This document shows, piece by piece, positions 1 to 8,498 of a stretch of 64,000 bases of DNA; within the stretch, counting starts at the first letter, position 1, and each line of letters opens with the position of its first letter. Source of the stretch: Rasiella rasia (GTDB lineage Bacteria > Bacteroidota > Bacteroidia > Flavobacteriales > Flavobacteriaceae); assembly GCF_011044175.1 (NCBI RefSeq), contig NZ_CP049057.1, positions 2,123,501 to 2,187,500 on the forward strand, given 5' to 3'. The position numbers and the translations under genes are program-made. The notes under the pieces are model-generated. The model searched no databases and was not told the DNA's origin. It worked only from the letters and a program-made list of their open reading frames with translations.

Positions 1-350
1 TTTACACCAGCCAAAAGCGGTGTAAAACCACTCAGCACATTTGAAGCCTCTTGACCGTTATTGCTGAAACGTGTTTCTTCAAAATTCCATCCTAAACGAA
101 ACTCAAAATTGTCTAACACGCCATACCGTATAAGGGTGGTGTTATATCCATAGGTCTCTGACTTTACATTATTTTCCTCATAGGACGTATAAAATCCTCC
201 TGCCTCAATTTGCACAAATCCTTTGGGTACCGTAAGTGGTGACTCTGTGGCATCTGGCCTATCTGTTACCATTGCAGGTGTAGTTTCTCCTTCTTGTGCA
301 TATATAGCAGCAAACATTAGCAAAAATGGAATAAATACTATTTTTTTCAT
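1..350 (-). CDS. Outer-membrane protein, Phenol_MetA_deg-like family (3' end outside window)
   Basis: The reading frame begins at an ATG at 350 and stays open to the left edge, so only about 116 N-terminal residues are visible. Residues 1-18 form a signal peptide ending AIYAQ. The motif TDRPDATESP (residues 29-38) followed by alternating strand-like segments is typical of the putative phenol-degradation MetA-like beta-barrel family found beside metal regulators in Flavobacteriia. The start lies 3 bp after the stop of the DtxR-type regulator, so the two are probably co-transcribed. The substrate is unknown; any link to metal or solute export is inference from the neighbour. Confidence 0.7.
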   Translation of the reverse strand, partial: MKKIVFIPFLLMFAAIYAQEGETTPAMVTDRPDATESPLTVPKGFVQIEAGGFYTSYEENNVKSETYGYNTTLIRYGVLDNFEFRLGWNFEETRFSNNGQEASNVLSGFTPLLAGV

Positions 351-353
351 GCT

Positions 354-1010
354 CTAATTTGTTTGAATGTATAGATTTTCAGCAATCTTTTTTGATATAA
401 AAAACTGGTCTCTCCCTACTTGAATGACCATTGATCCATCAAAAAACTCTTTGCCTAGCACCTTAATTTTTGTACCTATTGTGATATTTTTTTTGTCTAA
501 GTATTGTAAAAAATCGCTGTTACTTTCTTTTACTCCAACACAAACGCCATTTTGCTTTTTACTCAGTTCAGAAAGCAATTTTTTCTCGGTTGGCTTTACA
601 TTTCCATGCTTATCAGGAATGGGGTCCCCGTGCGGGTCGAAATCTGGAAATCCTAAAAACTTATCCAATCTAGTGACCAACTCTTCACTTTGTACGTGCT
701 CTAATTGTTCTGCAATTTCATGCACTTCATCCCAATGAAATTTCAGCTTTTCAACCAAAAACACCTCCCAAAGGCGGTGCTTTCTAATAACGTTAGCGGC
801 GGTTTTTCTACCAGATTCTGTTAACGATGTGCCTTTATACTTTATATATGAAAGCACTTCCTTTTCTGCCAATTTCTGAACCATATCGGTTACAGACGAA
901 GGTTTTGTTTCCATCACCTCAGCGATGGCATTTGTACTTACCGCACCCTGATGTTTACTTTCAAGATGGTAAATGGCTTTAAGGTAATTTTCTTCTGCGA
1001 GTGAAAACAT
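354..1010 (-). CDS. DtxR/MntR-family metal-dependent transcriptional regulator
   Basis: This 218-aa protein has the DtxR layout. A winged helix-turn-helix spans about residues 1-65 (AIAEVMETKPSSVTDMVQKL is the recognition region). A metal-binding and dimerisation helix follows (RKHRLWEVFLVEKL, then HEIAEQLEHVQSEELVTRLD with GFPDFDPHGDPIP). A C-terminal FeoA/SH3-like domain lies at about 145-218. Family members repress metal-transport genes when loaded with Mn2+ or Fe2+. Which metal is used cannot be read from sequence. An inverted repeat at 1054-1069 just upstream could be its own operator. It is followed by the outer-membrane protein gene after 3 bp. Confidence 0.88.
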   Translation of the reverse strand: MFSLAEENYLKAIYHLESKHQGAVSTNAIAEVMETKPSSVTDMVQKLAEKEVLSYIKYKGTSLTESGRKTAANVIRKHRLWEVFLVEKLKFHWDEVHEIAEQLEHVQSEELVTRLDKFLGFPDFDPHGDPIPDKHGNVKPTEKKLLSELSKKQNGVCVGVKESNSDFLQYLDKKNITIGTKIKVLGKEFFDGSMVIQVGRDQFFISKKIAENLYIQTN

Positions 1011-1014
1011 GCGG

Positions 1015-1022
1015 CAAAGGTA
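1015..1022 (-). promoter_or_regulatory. -7 box (TACCTTTG) of the DtxR-type regulator gene
   Basis: On the minus strand TACCTTTG fits the Bacteroidota consensus TAnnTTTG and ends 4 nt before the ATG at 1010. A start site about 6 nt after the box would fall at or inside the start codon, suggesting a leaderless mRNA. No clear -33 TTG is seen. Confidence 0.4.
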
Positions 1023-1053
1023 ATCTATTTTTTTGATTTATATAGTTTTTATT

Positions 1054-1069
1054 TTTAGTCTTGTCTAAA
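1054..1069. promoter_or_regulatory. Inverted repeat TTTAG-N6-CTAAA, candidate metalloregulator operator
   Basis: A perfect 5-bp inverted repeat with a 6-bp spacer lies about 44-59 bp upstream of the regulator start codon. DtxR/MntR proteins bind interrupted palindromes of about this size near their own promoters. Autoregulation is inferred; the half-sites are AT-rich and could arise by chance. Confidence 0.35.
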
Positions 1070-1110
1070 TTTAATCGCGTAAAATAGACTAGCTTATGTA
1101 AAATCTCAAT

Positions 1111-1605
1111 TTATCTTAGGGGGAATCCTTTGGCGGCCCACCATGGGTGAAGTTCAATCTCAAGTCTTCCGGCCTGTACCATGGGGTCCATATTGGCCAA
1201 ACTATCTGCAATTTTTAACGTAGGGACATTATAAATAGTTACCCCTCTTATCTCCCCATCATCTGCAAAGGGTCCAGAAATATCTGCAAAGCCTTGGGCA
1301 TACATACTCCCTAGATGCTCTAAATGCAGACGTTGCAAACTATCGGCTTCTGCTTGATTCTGACTGCGATTGGGTCCTGCCTTTAAAAATGCCATAAAAT
1401 ATTGTTGCATTACTACGGTATCTCCAGAATCTGGGTCTATATAATCAAAAATTTGAAATCCGTCTGCTGTAAGTTGTGCCTTAAGTGCAGCAATAGATGG
1501 CTTCTCATCTTCTGGACAGGGTTCCATGATATATTCTCGCTGTATTTCTGGTTTACACGCTACAATAGTAATCAACAGCAATAATAAGAGTAGATTGTTT
1601 TTCAT
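1111..1605 (-). CDS. Lipoprotein with YCII-related domain
   Basis: The 164-aa product begins with a lipoprotein signal (hydrophobic Leu run, lipobox VAC at Cys17). From about residue 65 to the end it resembles the YCII family: YFMAFLKAGPNRSQ, LQRLHLEHLGSMYAQGF, and SGPFADDGEIRGVTIY, with the conserved His and Asp of that fold. YCII proteins are small ferredoxin-like enzymes or binding proteins of mostly unknown function. A lipidated, envelope-anchored form is less usual. It is the last of a minus-strand series of four genes with short gaps or overlaps (oxidoreductase, VOC protein, CYTH protein, this one). Confidence 0.75.
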   Translation of the reverse strand: MKNNLLLLLLLITIVACKPEIQREYIMEPCPEDEKPSIAALKAQLTADGFQIFDYIDPDSGDTVVMQQYFMAFLKAGPNRSQNQAEADSLQRLHLEHLGSMYAQGFADISGPFADDGEIRGVTIYNVPTLKIADSLANMDPMVQAGRLEIELHPWWAAKGFPLR

Positions 1606-1638
1606 TGTAATATTATTAATTGGTTTTTCTGAAATATC

Positions 1639-2109
1639 TTACCATTTGCTAAATGGATTTTTGCTTAAACATGAGTTATAATATTGTATCTCTCCTGTTA
1701 CTTCCGCTCCTAGCCATGATGGTTTGTTGAATGCTTCGTTGGCTGTAGTGAGTTCAATTTCGGCTATTTGCAACCCTTTATTGCTCCCCTTAAATTCATC
1801 AACCTCAAAAATATGTGCCCCAACTTTCACGTTGTACCTTGTTTTTTCGATAACACCTGCTTCGCATAATCTCATCAATGCCTCGGCTTCATCTAATTGT
1901 ATTTCGTGCTCCCATTCAAATCGCGTGGTTCCTTCCTTATTAGATTTCCCCTTTATGGTTAAAAATCCCTTTTTACCCTTAATGCGCACCCGTACTGTAC
2001 GTTCTGGATGGGTAGAAAGAAAACCTTGAAGAATTCGTTCTTTAGAAACAGCTTCTTTCTTGTAATTATCTGAGGTAACCAAAAATTTTCGTTCTATTTC
2101 AAGCGCCAT
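1639..2109 (-). CDS. CYTH domain protein (triphosphate-binding tunnel enzyme)
   Basis: This 156-aa protein starts MALEIERKFLV, the EXEXK signature of CYTH proteins. Alternating charged strands (RVRIKGKKGFLTIKGK, EWEHEIQL, KTRYNVKVG, FEVDEFKG, AEIEL) form the triphosphate tunnel. Short bacterial members are mostly inorganic triphosphatases or CYTH phosphatases; some relatives are class IV adenylate cyclases. The length fits the short single-domain class without a CHAD domain. Its start overlaps the end of the upstream VOC gene by 16 bp, so translational coupling is likely. Confidence 0.85.
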   Translation of the reverse strand: MALEIERKFLVTSDNYKKEAVSKERILQGFLSTHPERTVRVRIKGKKGFLTIKGKSNKEGTTRFEWEHEIQLDEAEALMRLCEAGVIEKTRYNVKVGAHIFEVDEFKGSNKGLQIAEIELTTANEAFNKPSWLGAEVTGEIQYYNSCLSKNPFSKW

Positions 2110-2471
2110 GGTGGGTTTTTTCTATTGGTTCCTGCGTGGTAAATAATAATTGTATTTCCGTCGGGATCTTTAAGTTTTGCTTCAGTCCATAACCATGTTT
2201 GCGCCGTAATTTCTGTTTCAAATGAAATTCCCTTTTCATTTAATTCTGAAACTTTAAGGGCAACATCGTTCACTTCAAAATAGACAACAACACCTGGCTC
2301 CTGTGGTAATGTTTGGACTTGGTGCACCGAGAATGTAGCTTCTCCCTCTGTACATTCAAATCGGGCGTAGGCATCGTGGGTATGCACGATTAGTTTCAAT
2401 CCTAATTTTGTATAAAATTCAATTGCTCGAGGCACATTGGTAGACGGAATAGTAACTTGATTTAGGTTCAT
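2094..2471 (-). CDS. VOC (glyoxalase/bleomycin-resistance fold) family protein
   Basis: The 125-aa protein has the paired beta-alpha-beta-beta-beta modules of the vicinal oxygen chelate superfamily: NQVTIPSTNVPRAIEFYTKLG at the N-terminus and VVVYFEVNDVALKVSELNEKG in the second half, ending KDPDGNTIIIYH, where a metal-ligand acidic residue or His is usual. The substrate is not predictable. The start codon overlaps the stop of the preceding oxidoreductase by 4 bp (ATGA type), and it overlaps the CYTH gene downstream. Confidence 0.85.
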   Translation of the reverse strand: MNLNQVTIPSTNVPRAIEFYTKLGLKLIVHTHDAYARFECTEGEATFSVHQVQTLPQEPGVVVYFEVNDVALKVSELNEKGISFETEITAQTWLWTEAKLKDPDGNTIIIYHAGTNRKNPPWRLK

Positions 2472-3118
2472 TGTCGCGCAAGTTCTTTAATTTCATCTGA
2501 AGAGATGCGTTGTTTTTGACATCCTGTTCTCGCTACATAAATCATTGCCTTTGCTATGGTCTCAGGTTCTATCATTTTATATTTCTTCGGAATTAAGAAA
2601 CTAAATATTCCCATAAAAAGTTGCGCCATACGCTCGCCAAAACGCTTTTCATTTCTATCGCCACCAATAAGAGAGGGTCGAAAAATATACGATTTATCTA
2701 TCCCCACCGCCAAAACATCACGCTCCATTTCTCCCTTTACCTTATTATAAAACGTGCTGCTTTTAGTATCTGCACCCATGGCCGAAATAACTTCAAATAC
2801 GGTAATTCTATTTTTTTTCGCGAGTTTAGCGGCATTCACCGGAATTCCATAATCTATTTTTTTATAGGTTTCTTTGTCTGGAGTTTTTGCCTTGGTGGTT
2901 CCAATACAGCAAAAAACTACATCACCAGTAAAGTCTTCGGCAAATTGATTGATGTCAAACAAATCTCCCAAATGTTCTTCTATTTTAGCATGCAAAACAT
3001 TACACGAACTTCTTCCAAATATCTTAACAGTTGTGTAGGCGTCATCTTTCAGAAGTAATTCTAACAAACATCCACCTACCAAGCCAGTGGCACCTAAGAT
3101 AATAGCTGTTTTGGGCAT
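2468..3118 (-). CDS. NAD(P)-binding oxidoreductase, TIP30/HTATIP2-like atypical SDR
   Basis: This 216-aa protein has a Rossmann nucleotide-binding start (TAIILGATGLVGGCLLELLL, GxxGxxG) and the atypical-SDR features seen in the HTATIP2 group: GDVVFCCIGTTKAKT, VISAMGADTKSSTFYNKVKGEME (Tyr-x3-Lys pair within YNKVK) and a YIFRPSLIGG segment. The reaction is unknown. It is the first gene of the small-enzyme operon (3118 to 1111) and is divergent from dinB across a 133-bp gap. Confidence 0.82.
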   Translation of the reverse strand: MPKTAIILGATGLVGGCLLELLLKDDAYTTVKIFGRSSCNVLHAKIEEHLGDLFDINQFAEDFTGDVVFCCIGTTKAKTPDKETYKKIDYGIPVNAAKLAKKNRITVFEVISAMGADTKSSTFYNKVKGEMERDVLAVGIDKSYIFRPSLIGGDRNEKRFGERMAQLFMGIFSFLIPKKYKMIEPETIAKAMIYVARTGCQKQRISSDEIKELARQ

Positions 3119-3251
3119 ACATTTTTCTTTGAGAAGCTACCTTAAAGTATTTCGTAATGACAAACCAAGCATAACAGTAAACTAATTTGTCTCCCTGAGC
3201 TTGTTAATAGCTAATCTCTTATTTTGTCCTTAAAGGTATTAAATTTACGCT

Positions 3252-4358
3252 ATGGAATCTGACCTTCCTATCAGGAAAATTATTCATGTAGACATGGATG
3301 CCTATTATGCATCTGTGGCACAACTAGACGATCCTTCTCTTGTTGGCAAACCTATTGCTGTAGGCGGGGGTGGCACGCGCGGTGTTATAAGCGCTGCTAG
3401 TTATGAGGCACGCACCTTTGGTGTACGCTCTGCCATGAGTGGTGCACTTGCAAAAAAATTATGCCCAGAACTCATCTTTGTACGTACCAATTTTGAACGA
3501 TACCAAGAACTCTCTGAGAAGATTAGAGCAATTTTCTTTGAGTATACAGACTTGGTAGAACCTCTATCGTTAGACGAAGCATATTTAGATGTTACCGTAA
3601 ACAAGAAAGGGAACCCAAGTGCTTCAATGATTGCTGCGGAAATTAGAGAAAAAATAAAAGCGCGTACAGGGTTGAATGCTTCGGCAGGAATAAGCATTAA
3701 CAAATTTATTGCTAAAGTGGCTAGCGATATTAACAAGCCCAACGGACAAAAAACTGTTGCCCCAGAAGATGTTTTGCCATTTCTTGAAACCTTAGATATT
3801 AAAAAGTTTTATGGTGTTGGTAAGGTGATGAAAGAAAAAATGTACCGCCATGGTATCTATACGGGTGCCGACTTAAAAAAGAAATCGGTAGCATTTCTGC
3901 AAGAGCACTTCGGAAAAAGTGGGGCGTATTATTACGATATTGTTCGTGGCATTCACCATAGCCAAGTAAAGCCAGAGCGAACTCGCAAGTCTCTAGCTGC
4001 CGAAAGAACCTTTAGTGAGAACATTTCCTCAGAAATTTTTATGCTAGAGCGCCTAGAAAACATAGCCCTTGAAGTAGAACGCAGGTTAAAAAAAAGCAAA
4101 GTTGCTGGGCGAACCATTACACTAAAAATTAAATACCGTGATTTCACGCTACAAACACGTAGTAAAACGCTTCCTCTTTATATTTCTTCAAAAGAATTAA
4201 TCATGGAAAACGTTAAAGATTTGTTATATCAAGACGAAATGCGGGACTCGGTACGTTTATTGGGTATAAGTATGTCGAACCTCAACAATGAAAACCCAAA
4301 GAAAACAAAGGATATTTCAGAAAAAATAATTGACGTTCAGCTTAAACTAGACTTCTAA
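3252..4358 (+). CDS. dinB: DNA polymerase IV (Y-family translesion polymerase)
   Basis: The 368-aa product has all Pol IV marks: HVDMDAYYASV (metal ligand Asp14), SLDEAYLDV (Asp108-Glu109), a helix-hairpin-helix thumb region (KKFYGVGKVMKEKMYRHGI) and the little-finger domain. It ends in QLKLDF, a match to the beta-clamp binding motif QxxLxF. It copies past damaged template bases at low fidelity. The gene stands alone, divergent from the upstream operon. No SOS box was recognised, and LexA sites of this phylum are not well enough known to search by eye. Confidence 0.95.
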   Translation: MESDLPIRKIIHVDMDAYYASVAQLDDPSLVGKPIAVGGGGTRGVISAASYEARTFGVRSAMSGALAKKLCPELIFVRTNFERYQELSEKIRAIFFEYTDLVEPLSLDEAYLDVTVNKKGNPSASMIAAEIREKIKARTGLNASAGISINKFIAKVASDINKPNGQKTVAPEDVLPFLETLDIKKFYGVGKVMKEKMYRHGIYTGADLKKKSVAFLQEHFGKSGAYYYDIVRGIHHSQVKPERTRKSLAAERTFSENISSEIFMLERLENIALEVERRLKKSKVAGRTITLKIKYRDFTLQTRSKTLPLYISSKELIMENVKDLLYQDEMRDSVRLLGISMSNLNNENPKKTKDISEKIIDVQLKLDF

Positions 4359-4466
4359 CCCATCTGCATAGCAGCTCCTCCTCCAAAGGTTAGAATAACT
4401 ATAAAACTCATTATACTATGTAAAGAAACTACTTTAAATCATTATGAATCTTAAAACCCTACCATT

Positions 4467-5237
4467 ATGAAAAAAGTAGCTTTCACTATTATCGCAATTG
4501 CTTTTGCAACACTTTTCACCGCTTGCAAAAATGAAACACAAGAGACCCCAACTACAGTCCAAAACCAGGATTTGGCTGTCGCAGACATCACTCCAGCTTC
4601 TACCACTAGCTATCTATACGTAACTGCATCTAGCGGTCTCACCTTACGAGAGTTTAACAATTTAAACAGTGAGAAACTTGCCGTCATGCCCTACGGAACA
4701 AAGCTGGAGGTACTTTCTGAAGAAGCTAACAATACCATGACCGTTGGCGGGATTTCGGGAGGCATGCACGAAGTAGCGTACAACAATAAAACGGGATATG
4801 CTTTTAATGGCTTTCTCTCCAAATTTTTCCCGCCAGAAAAAGACACCAATGCCAAAATATATGTAAACGACTTAAAAGCTACCTTCCCATCAGCCTCATT
4901 TATTGAAACCACTGGAGGCACGGCGAGCAAGCCTACCAATACACAAACCATTTTATTGCCAACAGATAAGTGGCATGAGGCATTTTATATTGCACAGAAA
5001 CTTTATGATATCCCTTCGGTATTCCAGTTTCCAAACCCAAAAGGAAAAGATGTTGAGGTTATTAAAAACGCTAAGAAGCCTGAACAACTCCAGACAAGTA
5101 ATTTGGCTATTGAACGCAAAAACAATGCTCTACAAACTATTACTTATACACAAGCTGCAGAAGGCTTTGGAACAAATATCACCATTAGCCAAGAAGCTGC
5201 ATTTATGAAGATTGAATATACTACTGTAGTAGAATAG
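4467..5237 (+). CDS. Lipoprotein with SH3-like domain
   Basis: The 256-aa protein starts with a lipoprotein signal peptide (lipobox TAC at about Cys20). Residues about 48-118 resemble a bacterial SH3 domain (LYVTASSGLTLREFNNLNSE, LAVMPYGTKLEVLSEE, KTGYAFNGFLSKFF), usually a peptidoglycan or peptide binding module. The C-terminal half (about 130-256) has no family that I recognise. It is probably anchored in the periplasm. An intrinsic terminator follows its stop after 18 bp. Confidence 0.72.
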   Translation: MKKVAFTIIAIAFATLFTACKNETQETPTTVQNQDLAVADITPASTTSYLYVTASSGLTLREFNNLNSEKLAVMPYGTKLEVLSEEANNTMTVGGISGGMHEVAYNNKTGYAFNGFLSKFFPPEKDTNAKIYVNDLKATFPSASFIETTGGTASKPTNTQTILLPTDKWHEAFYIAQKLYDIPSVFQFPNPKGKDVEVIKNAKKPEQLQTSNLAIERKNNALQTITYTQAAEGFGTNITISQEAAFMKIEYTTVVE

Positions 5238-5255
5238 TAGTTTTAATAAGCTTAG

Positions 5256-5293
5256 AAGCCTGTTGAATCTTACCACTTGACAGGCTTTTTTTA
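5256..5293 (+). terminator. Intrinsic terminator after the SH3 lipoprotein gene
   Basis: An 8-bp perfect stem AAGCCTGT/ACAGGCTT (5256-5263 with 5280-5287) is followed by a T run. It lies over the possible upstream start of the next gene, supporting the later ATG at 5337. Confidence 0.85.
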
Positions 5294-5336
5294 TGTATCT
5301 TTAAAAGAATACAACGCGGCTTTTAAATATTTTAGA

Positions 5337-6527
5337 ATGAAATCTAAACTACTTGCAATAGGGCTCATAATAGGCACCTGTTCTTTTTCTCAAGTTACAC
5401 TCATACCTGACGAAAATTTTGAAGGGTATCTTGTTTCTGAAGGTATAGATACTGATGGGCTATTAAATGGGCAAGTACTAACTGCAGACATTGAAGATGT
5501 GGTGGCATTAAGTTTAGTAAATCTTTCTATCGAAGATCTTACGGGCTTAGAAGATTTTACAGCTTTAGAAGTACTCGACTGTTCAGAAAATTTTAATTTA
5601 GAAGCTATTAATTTAAGTAGTAATACTTCTTTGCGAGAATTCTACGCTCAGTTTTGTGCTTTCACAACTATAGATTTCTCTAATAACGTAAATCTTGAAC
5701 TTGTGTATGTTCCGCATAATAATTTAACCAGTTTAACATTGACAAGCCACCCCGCGTTAGAAAATTTGACATGTGGAAACCCCTTAATTGACCTTATACC
5801 TTTTAATCAAATTTCTACTCTAGATCTTTCTGGAACTCCTAATCTATTGTTTTTAGATGTGTCTTTTATGGGCAGCATGTCATCTTTAGATCTTTCTCAA
5901 ATTCCATTGCTCGAAACTTTTTATGGAAGCTATTGTAGTTTTAACGCCCTTGATTTGTCTGATAATAGCGCTCTTGAAACACTTGTTTTAGGTGGATTTG
6001 ATAGTGGTATCGTTTCTGGGCAAAGTAACAATCTAACAAATTTAGATCTTTCAAATAATCCAAACCTTACCACATTAGACGTTGAATTAACGAACATTAA
6101 TTCTCTTAACTTAAAAAATGGGAACAATACCGTTCTGGTTTCTATGAAGGCTCATTTAAACGACCCTCTTTTTTGTATTCTAGTAGACGACGCCATTGCA
6201 GCCAACGGAGGCGCGAGTCCGTACAATACATGGGTGGTTGATGCTCAAGTTACGTATGATGATGAAGAATGCGTTCTTACCGTCGCAGAAAACACTGTAG
6301 AAAGTATTTGGTTGTACCCAAACCCAGCGGCTCAGACCATCAACCTTTCATTACCCCTACGTGAGGTACCCACAGGTATTTCTATTTACGCTACAACAGG
6401 AGAATTATTACTGCAACCTGTTTTGAAGAATAACAGCATCGATGTTTCAGAATTAGCTTCTGGAATGTACATCTTGAGTTTACAATACAATCAGGAAATA
6501 TCGAATAAGACTTTCGTTAAGCGTTAA
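5337..6527 (+). CDS. Secreted leucine-rich-repeat protein with T9SS C-terminal sorting domain
   Basis: The chosen start ATG at 5337 gives a signal peptide (KLLAIGLIIGTCSFSQ) and 396 aa; an in-frame upstream start at 5277 would lie inside the terminator. Residues about 50-290 hold degenerate repeats of the LxxLDLSxNPxL type (for example NLTNLDLSNNPNLTTLDVE). The last 75 residues form a type A T9SS sorting domain: WLYPNPAAQTINLSL, GISIYATTGELL, VSELASGMYILSLQ and a basic end FVKR. It should be exported to the surface by the type IX system, probably for adhesion or binding. Its stop codon directly abuts that of pyk on the other strand. Confidence 0.88.
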   Translation: MKSKLLAIGLIIGTCSFSQVTLIPDENFEGYLVSEGIDTDGLLNGQVLTADIEDVVALSLVNLSIEDLTGLEDFTALEVLDCSENFNLEAINLSSNTSLREFYAQFCAFTTIDFSNNVNLELVYVPHNNLTSLTLTSHPALENLTCGNPLIDLIPFNQISTLDLSGTPNLLFLDVSFMGSMSSLDLSQIPLLETFYGSYCSFNALDLSDNSALETLVLGGFDSGIVSGQSNNLTNLDLSNNPNLTTLDVELTNINSLNLKNGNNTVLVSMKAHLNDPLFCILVDDAIAANGGASPYNTWVVDAQVTYDDEECVLTVAENTVESIWLYPNPAAQTINLSLPLREVPTGISIYATTGELLLQPVLKNNSIDVSELASGMYILSLQYNQEISNKTFVKR

Positions 6528-7958
6528 TTATTTCACCTGACTCACTCGTAAAGTATTCACCATTCCTTTATCTGTAATAGGCATAGCCGCAAGGTTAATT
6601 AAATAATCTCCTTTATCAACAAAGCCATGCTGATGTGCTATACTATTTACATCGTCTACGGTTTCGTCTGTGCTTACAAACTTGTCGTAATAAAATGATT
6701 TTACCCCCCAAAGTAAATTGAGACGCGATAAAATACGGCGATTACTTGTATAGACTAAGATATGTGCGTCTGGTCTCCATGCCGAAATTTGAAACGCCGT
6801 ATAGCCGCTATTTGTTAAAGTACAAATTGCTTTGGCTGAAATTTCATTGGCCATGTGCGCTGCATGGTAACATACCGATTTTGTAATATATCTATTGGTG
6901 CGTATATGTGGCGGCTCATGAGGTACTTTTATTAAGTTCGAATTTTCTACACTTTTACAAATATTTGCCATCGTTCTAATGACCTCAACCGGGTATTTTC
7001 CAACAGATGTTTCGCCCGATAACATCACCGCATCTGCACCATCCATAACGCTATTTGCTACATCGTTTACTTCTGCTCTTGTGGGTGTGAGAGAAGTAAT
7101 CATGGTTTCCATCATTTGGGTGGCAATAATTACTGGAATACGCGCTCTTTTGGCTATTAAAACCAACTCCTTCTGAATTAGAGGCACTTCTTGCGCAGGA
7201 ACCTCAACACCTAGATCTCCACGCGCAACCATAAGACCATCGCAATAGGCAACAATTTTTTCTATATTCTTAACCGCTTCTGGTTTTTCAATCTTAGCGA
7301 TAATAGGAATTTTATACTCAGAATGTGCCTCGATTAATGCCTGTAATTCTTTTAAATCTTCTGCGTGTCGTACAAACGAAAGTGCAATCCAATCTACTTC
7401 CTGCGAAATTGCAAATACAGCGTCTTCTTTGTCTTTTTTTGTTAAGGCGGGTAACGATATGTTGGTGTTAGGAAGGTTCACTCCTTTTCTAGACCGTAGC
7501 GGTCCGCCTTGTATAACCTTAGTTTTAACCGTGTCCTTTTTGTTGGTTTCTAATACTTCAAACATCAACTTTCCGTCGTCAAGTAAAACGCGTTCTCCCG
7601 GATTTACATCTTTCGGAAAATTATCGTAATTCATGTACACTTTTTTTGCCGTACCTTCAAACTCTTTACCTGTGCAAAAGTTAATTTTATCTCCGGGTTG
7701 TACCACCACTTCTTCTTTCATAATACCAACACGCAATTTTGGGCCTTGCAAATCACCTAAAATGGCAATAGAGGTATTCATTTCCTTTCCTAGCGCACGA
7801 ATCATTTTAACTCGCTGTTTTACATCGGTGTAGTCTGCATGAGAAAAATTGATTCTAAAAACGTCTACCCCTTCATTAATCATAGCACGTAGCGTTTCTT
7901 TATTTGAAGTGGCAGGGCCAAGTGTTGCTACTATTTTTGTTCTCTTTAGGTTTGGCAT
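6528..7958 (-). CDS. pyk: Pyruvate kinase
   Basis: The 476-aa enzyme converts phosphoenolpyruvate and ADP to pyruvate and ATP. It shows the (beta/alpha)8 barrel with GDLQGPKLRVG (68-78), the signature IAKIEKPEA (220-228), MVARGDLGVE (243-252) and ATQMMETMI, then the C-terminal effector domain. Length is normal for bacteria. Its ATG shares one base with the stop of the upstream IPExxxVDY gene (TAATG), so translation is probably coupled. It is the last gene of the acpP-fabF-rnc-IPE-pyk series. Its stop touches the convergent T9SS gene with no terminator between. Confidence 0.97.
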   Translation of the reverse strand: MPNLKRTKIVATLGPATSNKETLRAMINEGVDVFRINFSHADYTDVKQRVKMIRALGKEMNTSIAILGDLQGPKLRVGIMKEEVVVQPGDKINFCTGKEFEGTAKKVYMNYDNFPKDVNPGERVLLDDGKLMFEVLETNKKDTVKTKVIQGGPLRSRKGVNLPNTNISLPALTKKDKEDAVFAISQEVDWIALSFVRHAEDLKELQALIEAHSEYKIPIIAKIEKPEAVKNIEKIVAYCDGLMVARGDLGVEVPAQEVPLIQKELVLIAKRARIPVIIATQMMETMITSLTPTRAEVNDVANSVMDGADAVMLSGETSVGKYPVEVIRTMANICKSVENSNLIKVPHEPPHIRTNRYITKSVCYHAAHMANEISAKAICTLTNSGYTAFQISAWRPDAHILVYTSNRRILSRLNLLWGVKSFYYDKFVSTDETVDDVNSIAHQHGFVDKGDYLINLAAMPITDKGMVNTLRVSQVK

Positions 7959-8449
7959 TAGTCAAAAATTAAATTGTCCTTTGATTTTACATCGGACGGT
8001 TCTACTGAAAAAGCTGAAATAATTTGGTTAATCTCATTCAGCTGCATTACTAGCTTTCTTATTGGTGTTGTTTCATATTCTGAAACTATTTTTAAGAAAA
8101 AATCTACTTTTTTGTATTCTGGAATTAGGTATTTTGTTACAACTTCTTCAGCTGCATCATTTCCAAATAATCCTCCACTTGCAAATGTGTGTGCTGCAAC
8201 TGTTTTACATTTATTGGCAACCAGATAATACGTTGTGTATTGATCCTGATTTTCAAATTCAAACAGAGGGAAGGTAATTTCTAGTCCCTCTTCAGAAAAA
8301 TCAAGATCAACCCTCCTTCTTTGCAAACGCAATTGAACATGTTGATTTAACAGAAAGGCCATTTTATAGGCTTCCTGACTACAATGAATGGCGACTAAAG
8401 AAAAATCTTCTCTACTATCATCTTCTAAAATTAATTTATAGTGCGCCAT
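7958..8449 (-). CDS. IPExxxVDY family protein
   Basis: This 163-aa protein contains LIPEYKKVDFFLKI near residue 123, the motif that names a Bacteroidota-restricted family of unknown function, next to the conserved NKCKTVAAHTFASGGLF segment. It is acidic and soluble with no signal peptide. It lies between rnc and pyk, a conserved neighbourhood in Flavobacteriia, and its stop overlaps the pyk start by one base. No function can be given. Confidence 0.85.
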   Translation of the reverse strand: MAHYKLILEDDSREDFSLVAIHCSQEAYKMAFLLNQHVQLRLQRRRVDLDFSEEGLEITFPLFEFENQDQYTTYYLVANKCKTVAAHTFASGGLFGNDAAEEVVTKYLIPEYKKVDFFLKIVSEYETTPIRKLVMQLNEINQIISAFSVEPSDVKSKDNLIFD

Positions 8450-8498
8450 CTGTTCGAAAACACTAAAATAGCGAACCTTTTAGAAACAGATGTATTCT

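Noticed and set aside
3401-3742. A 113-codon frame antisense to dinB
   Set aside because: Composition and position fit a shadow of the dinB frame; there is no start signal or known family.
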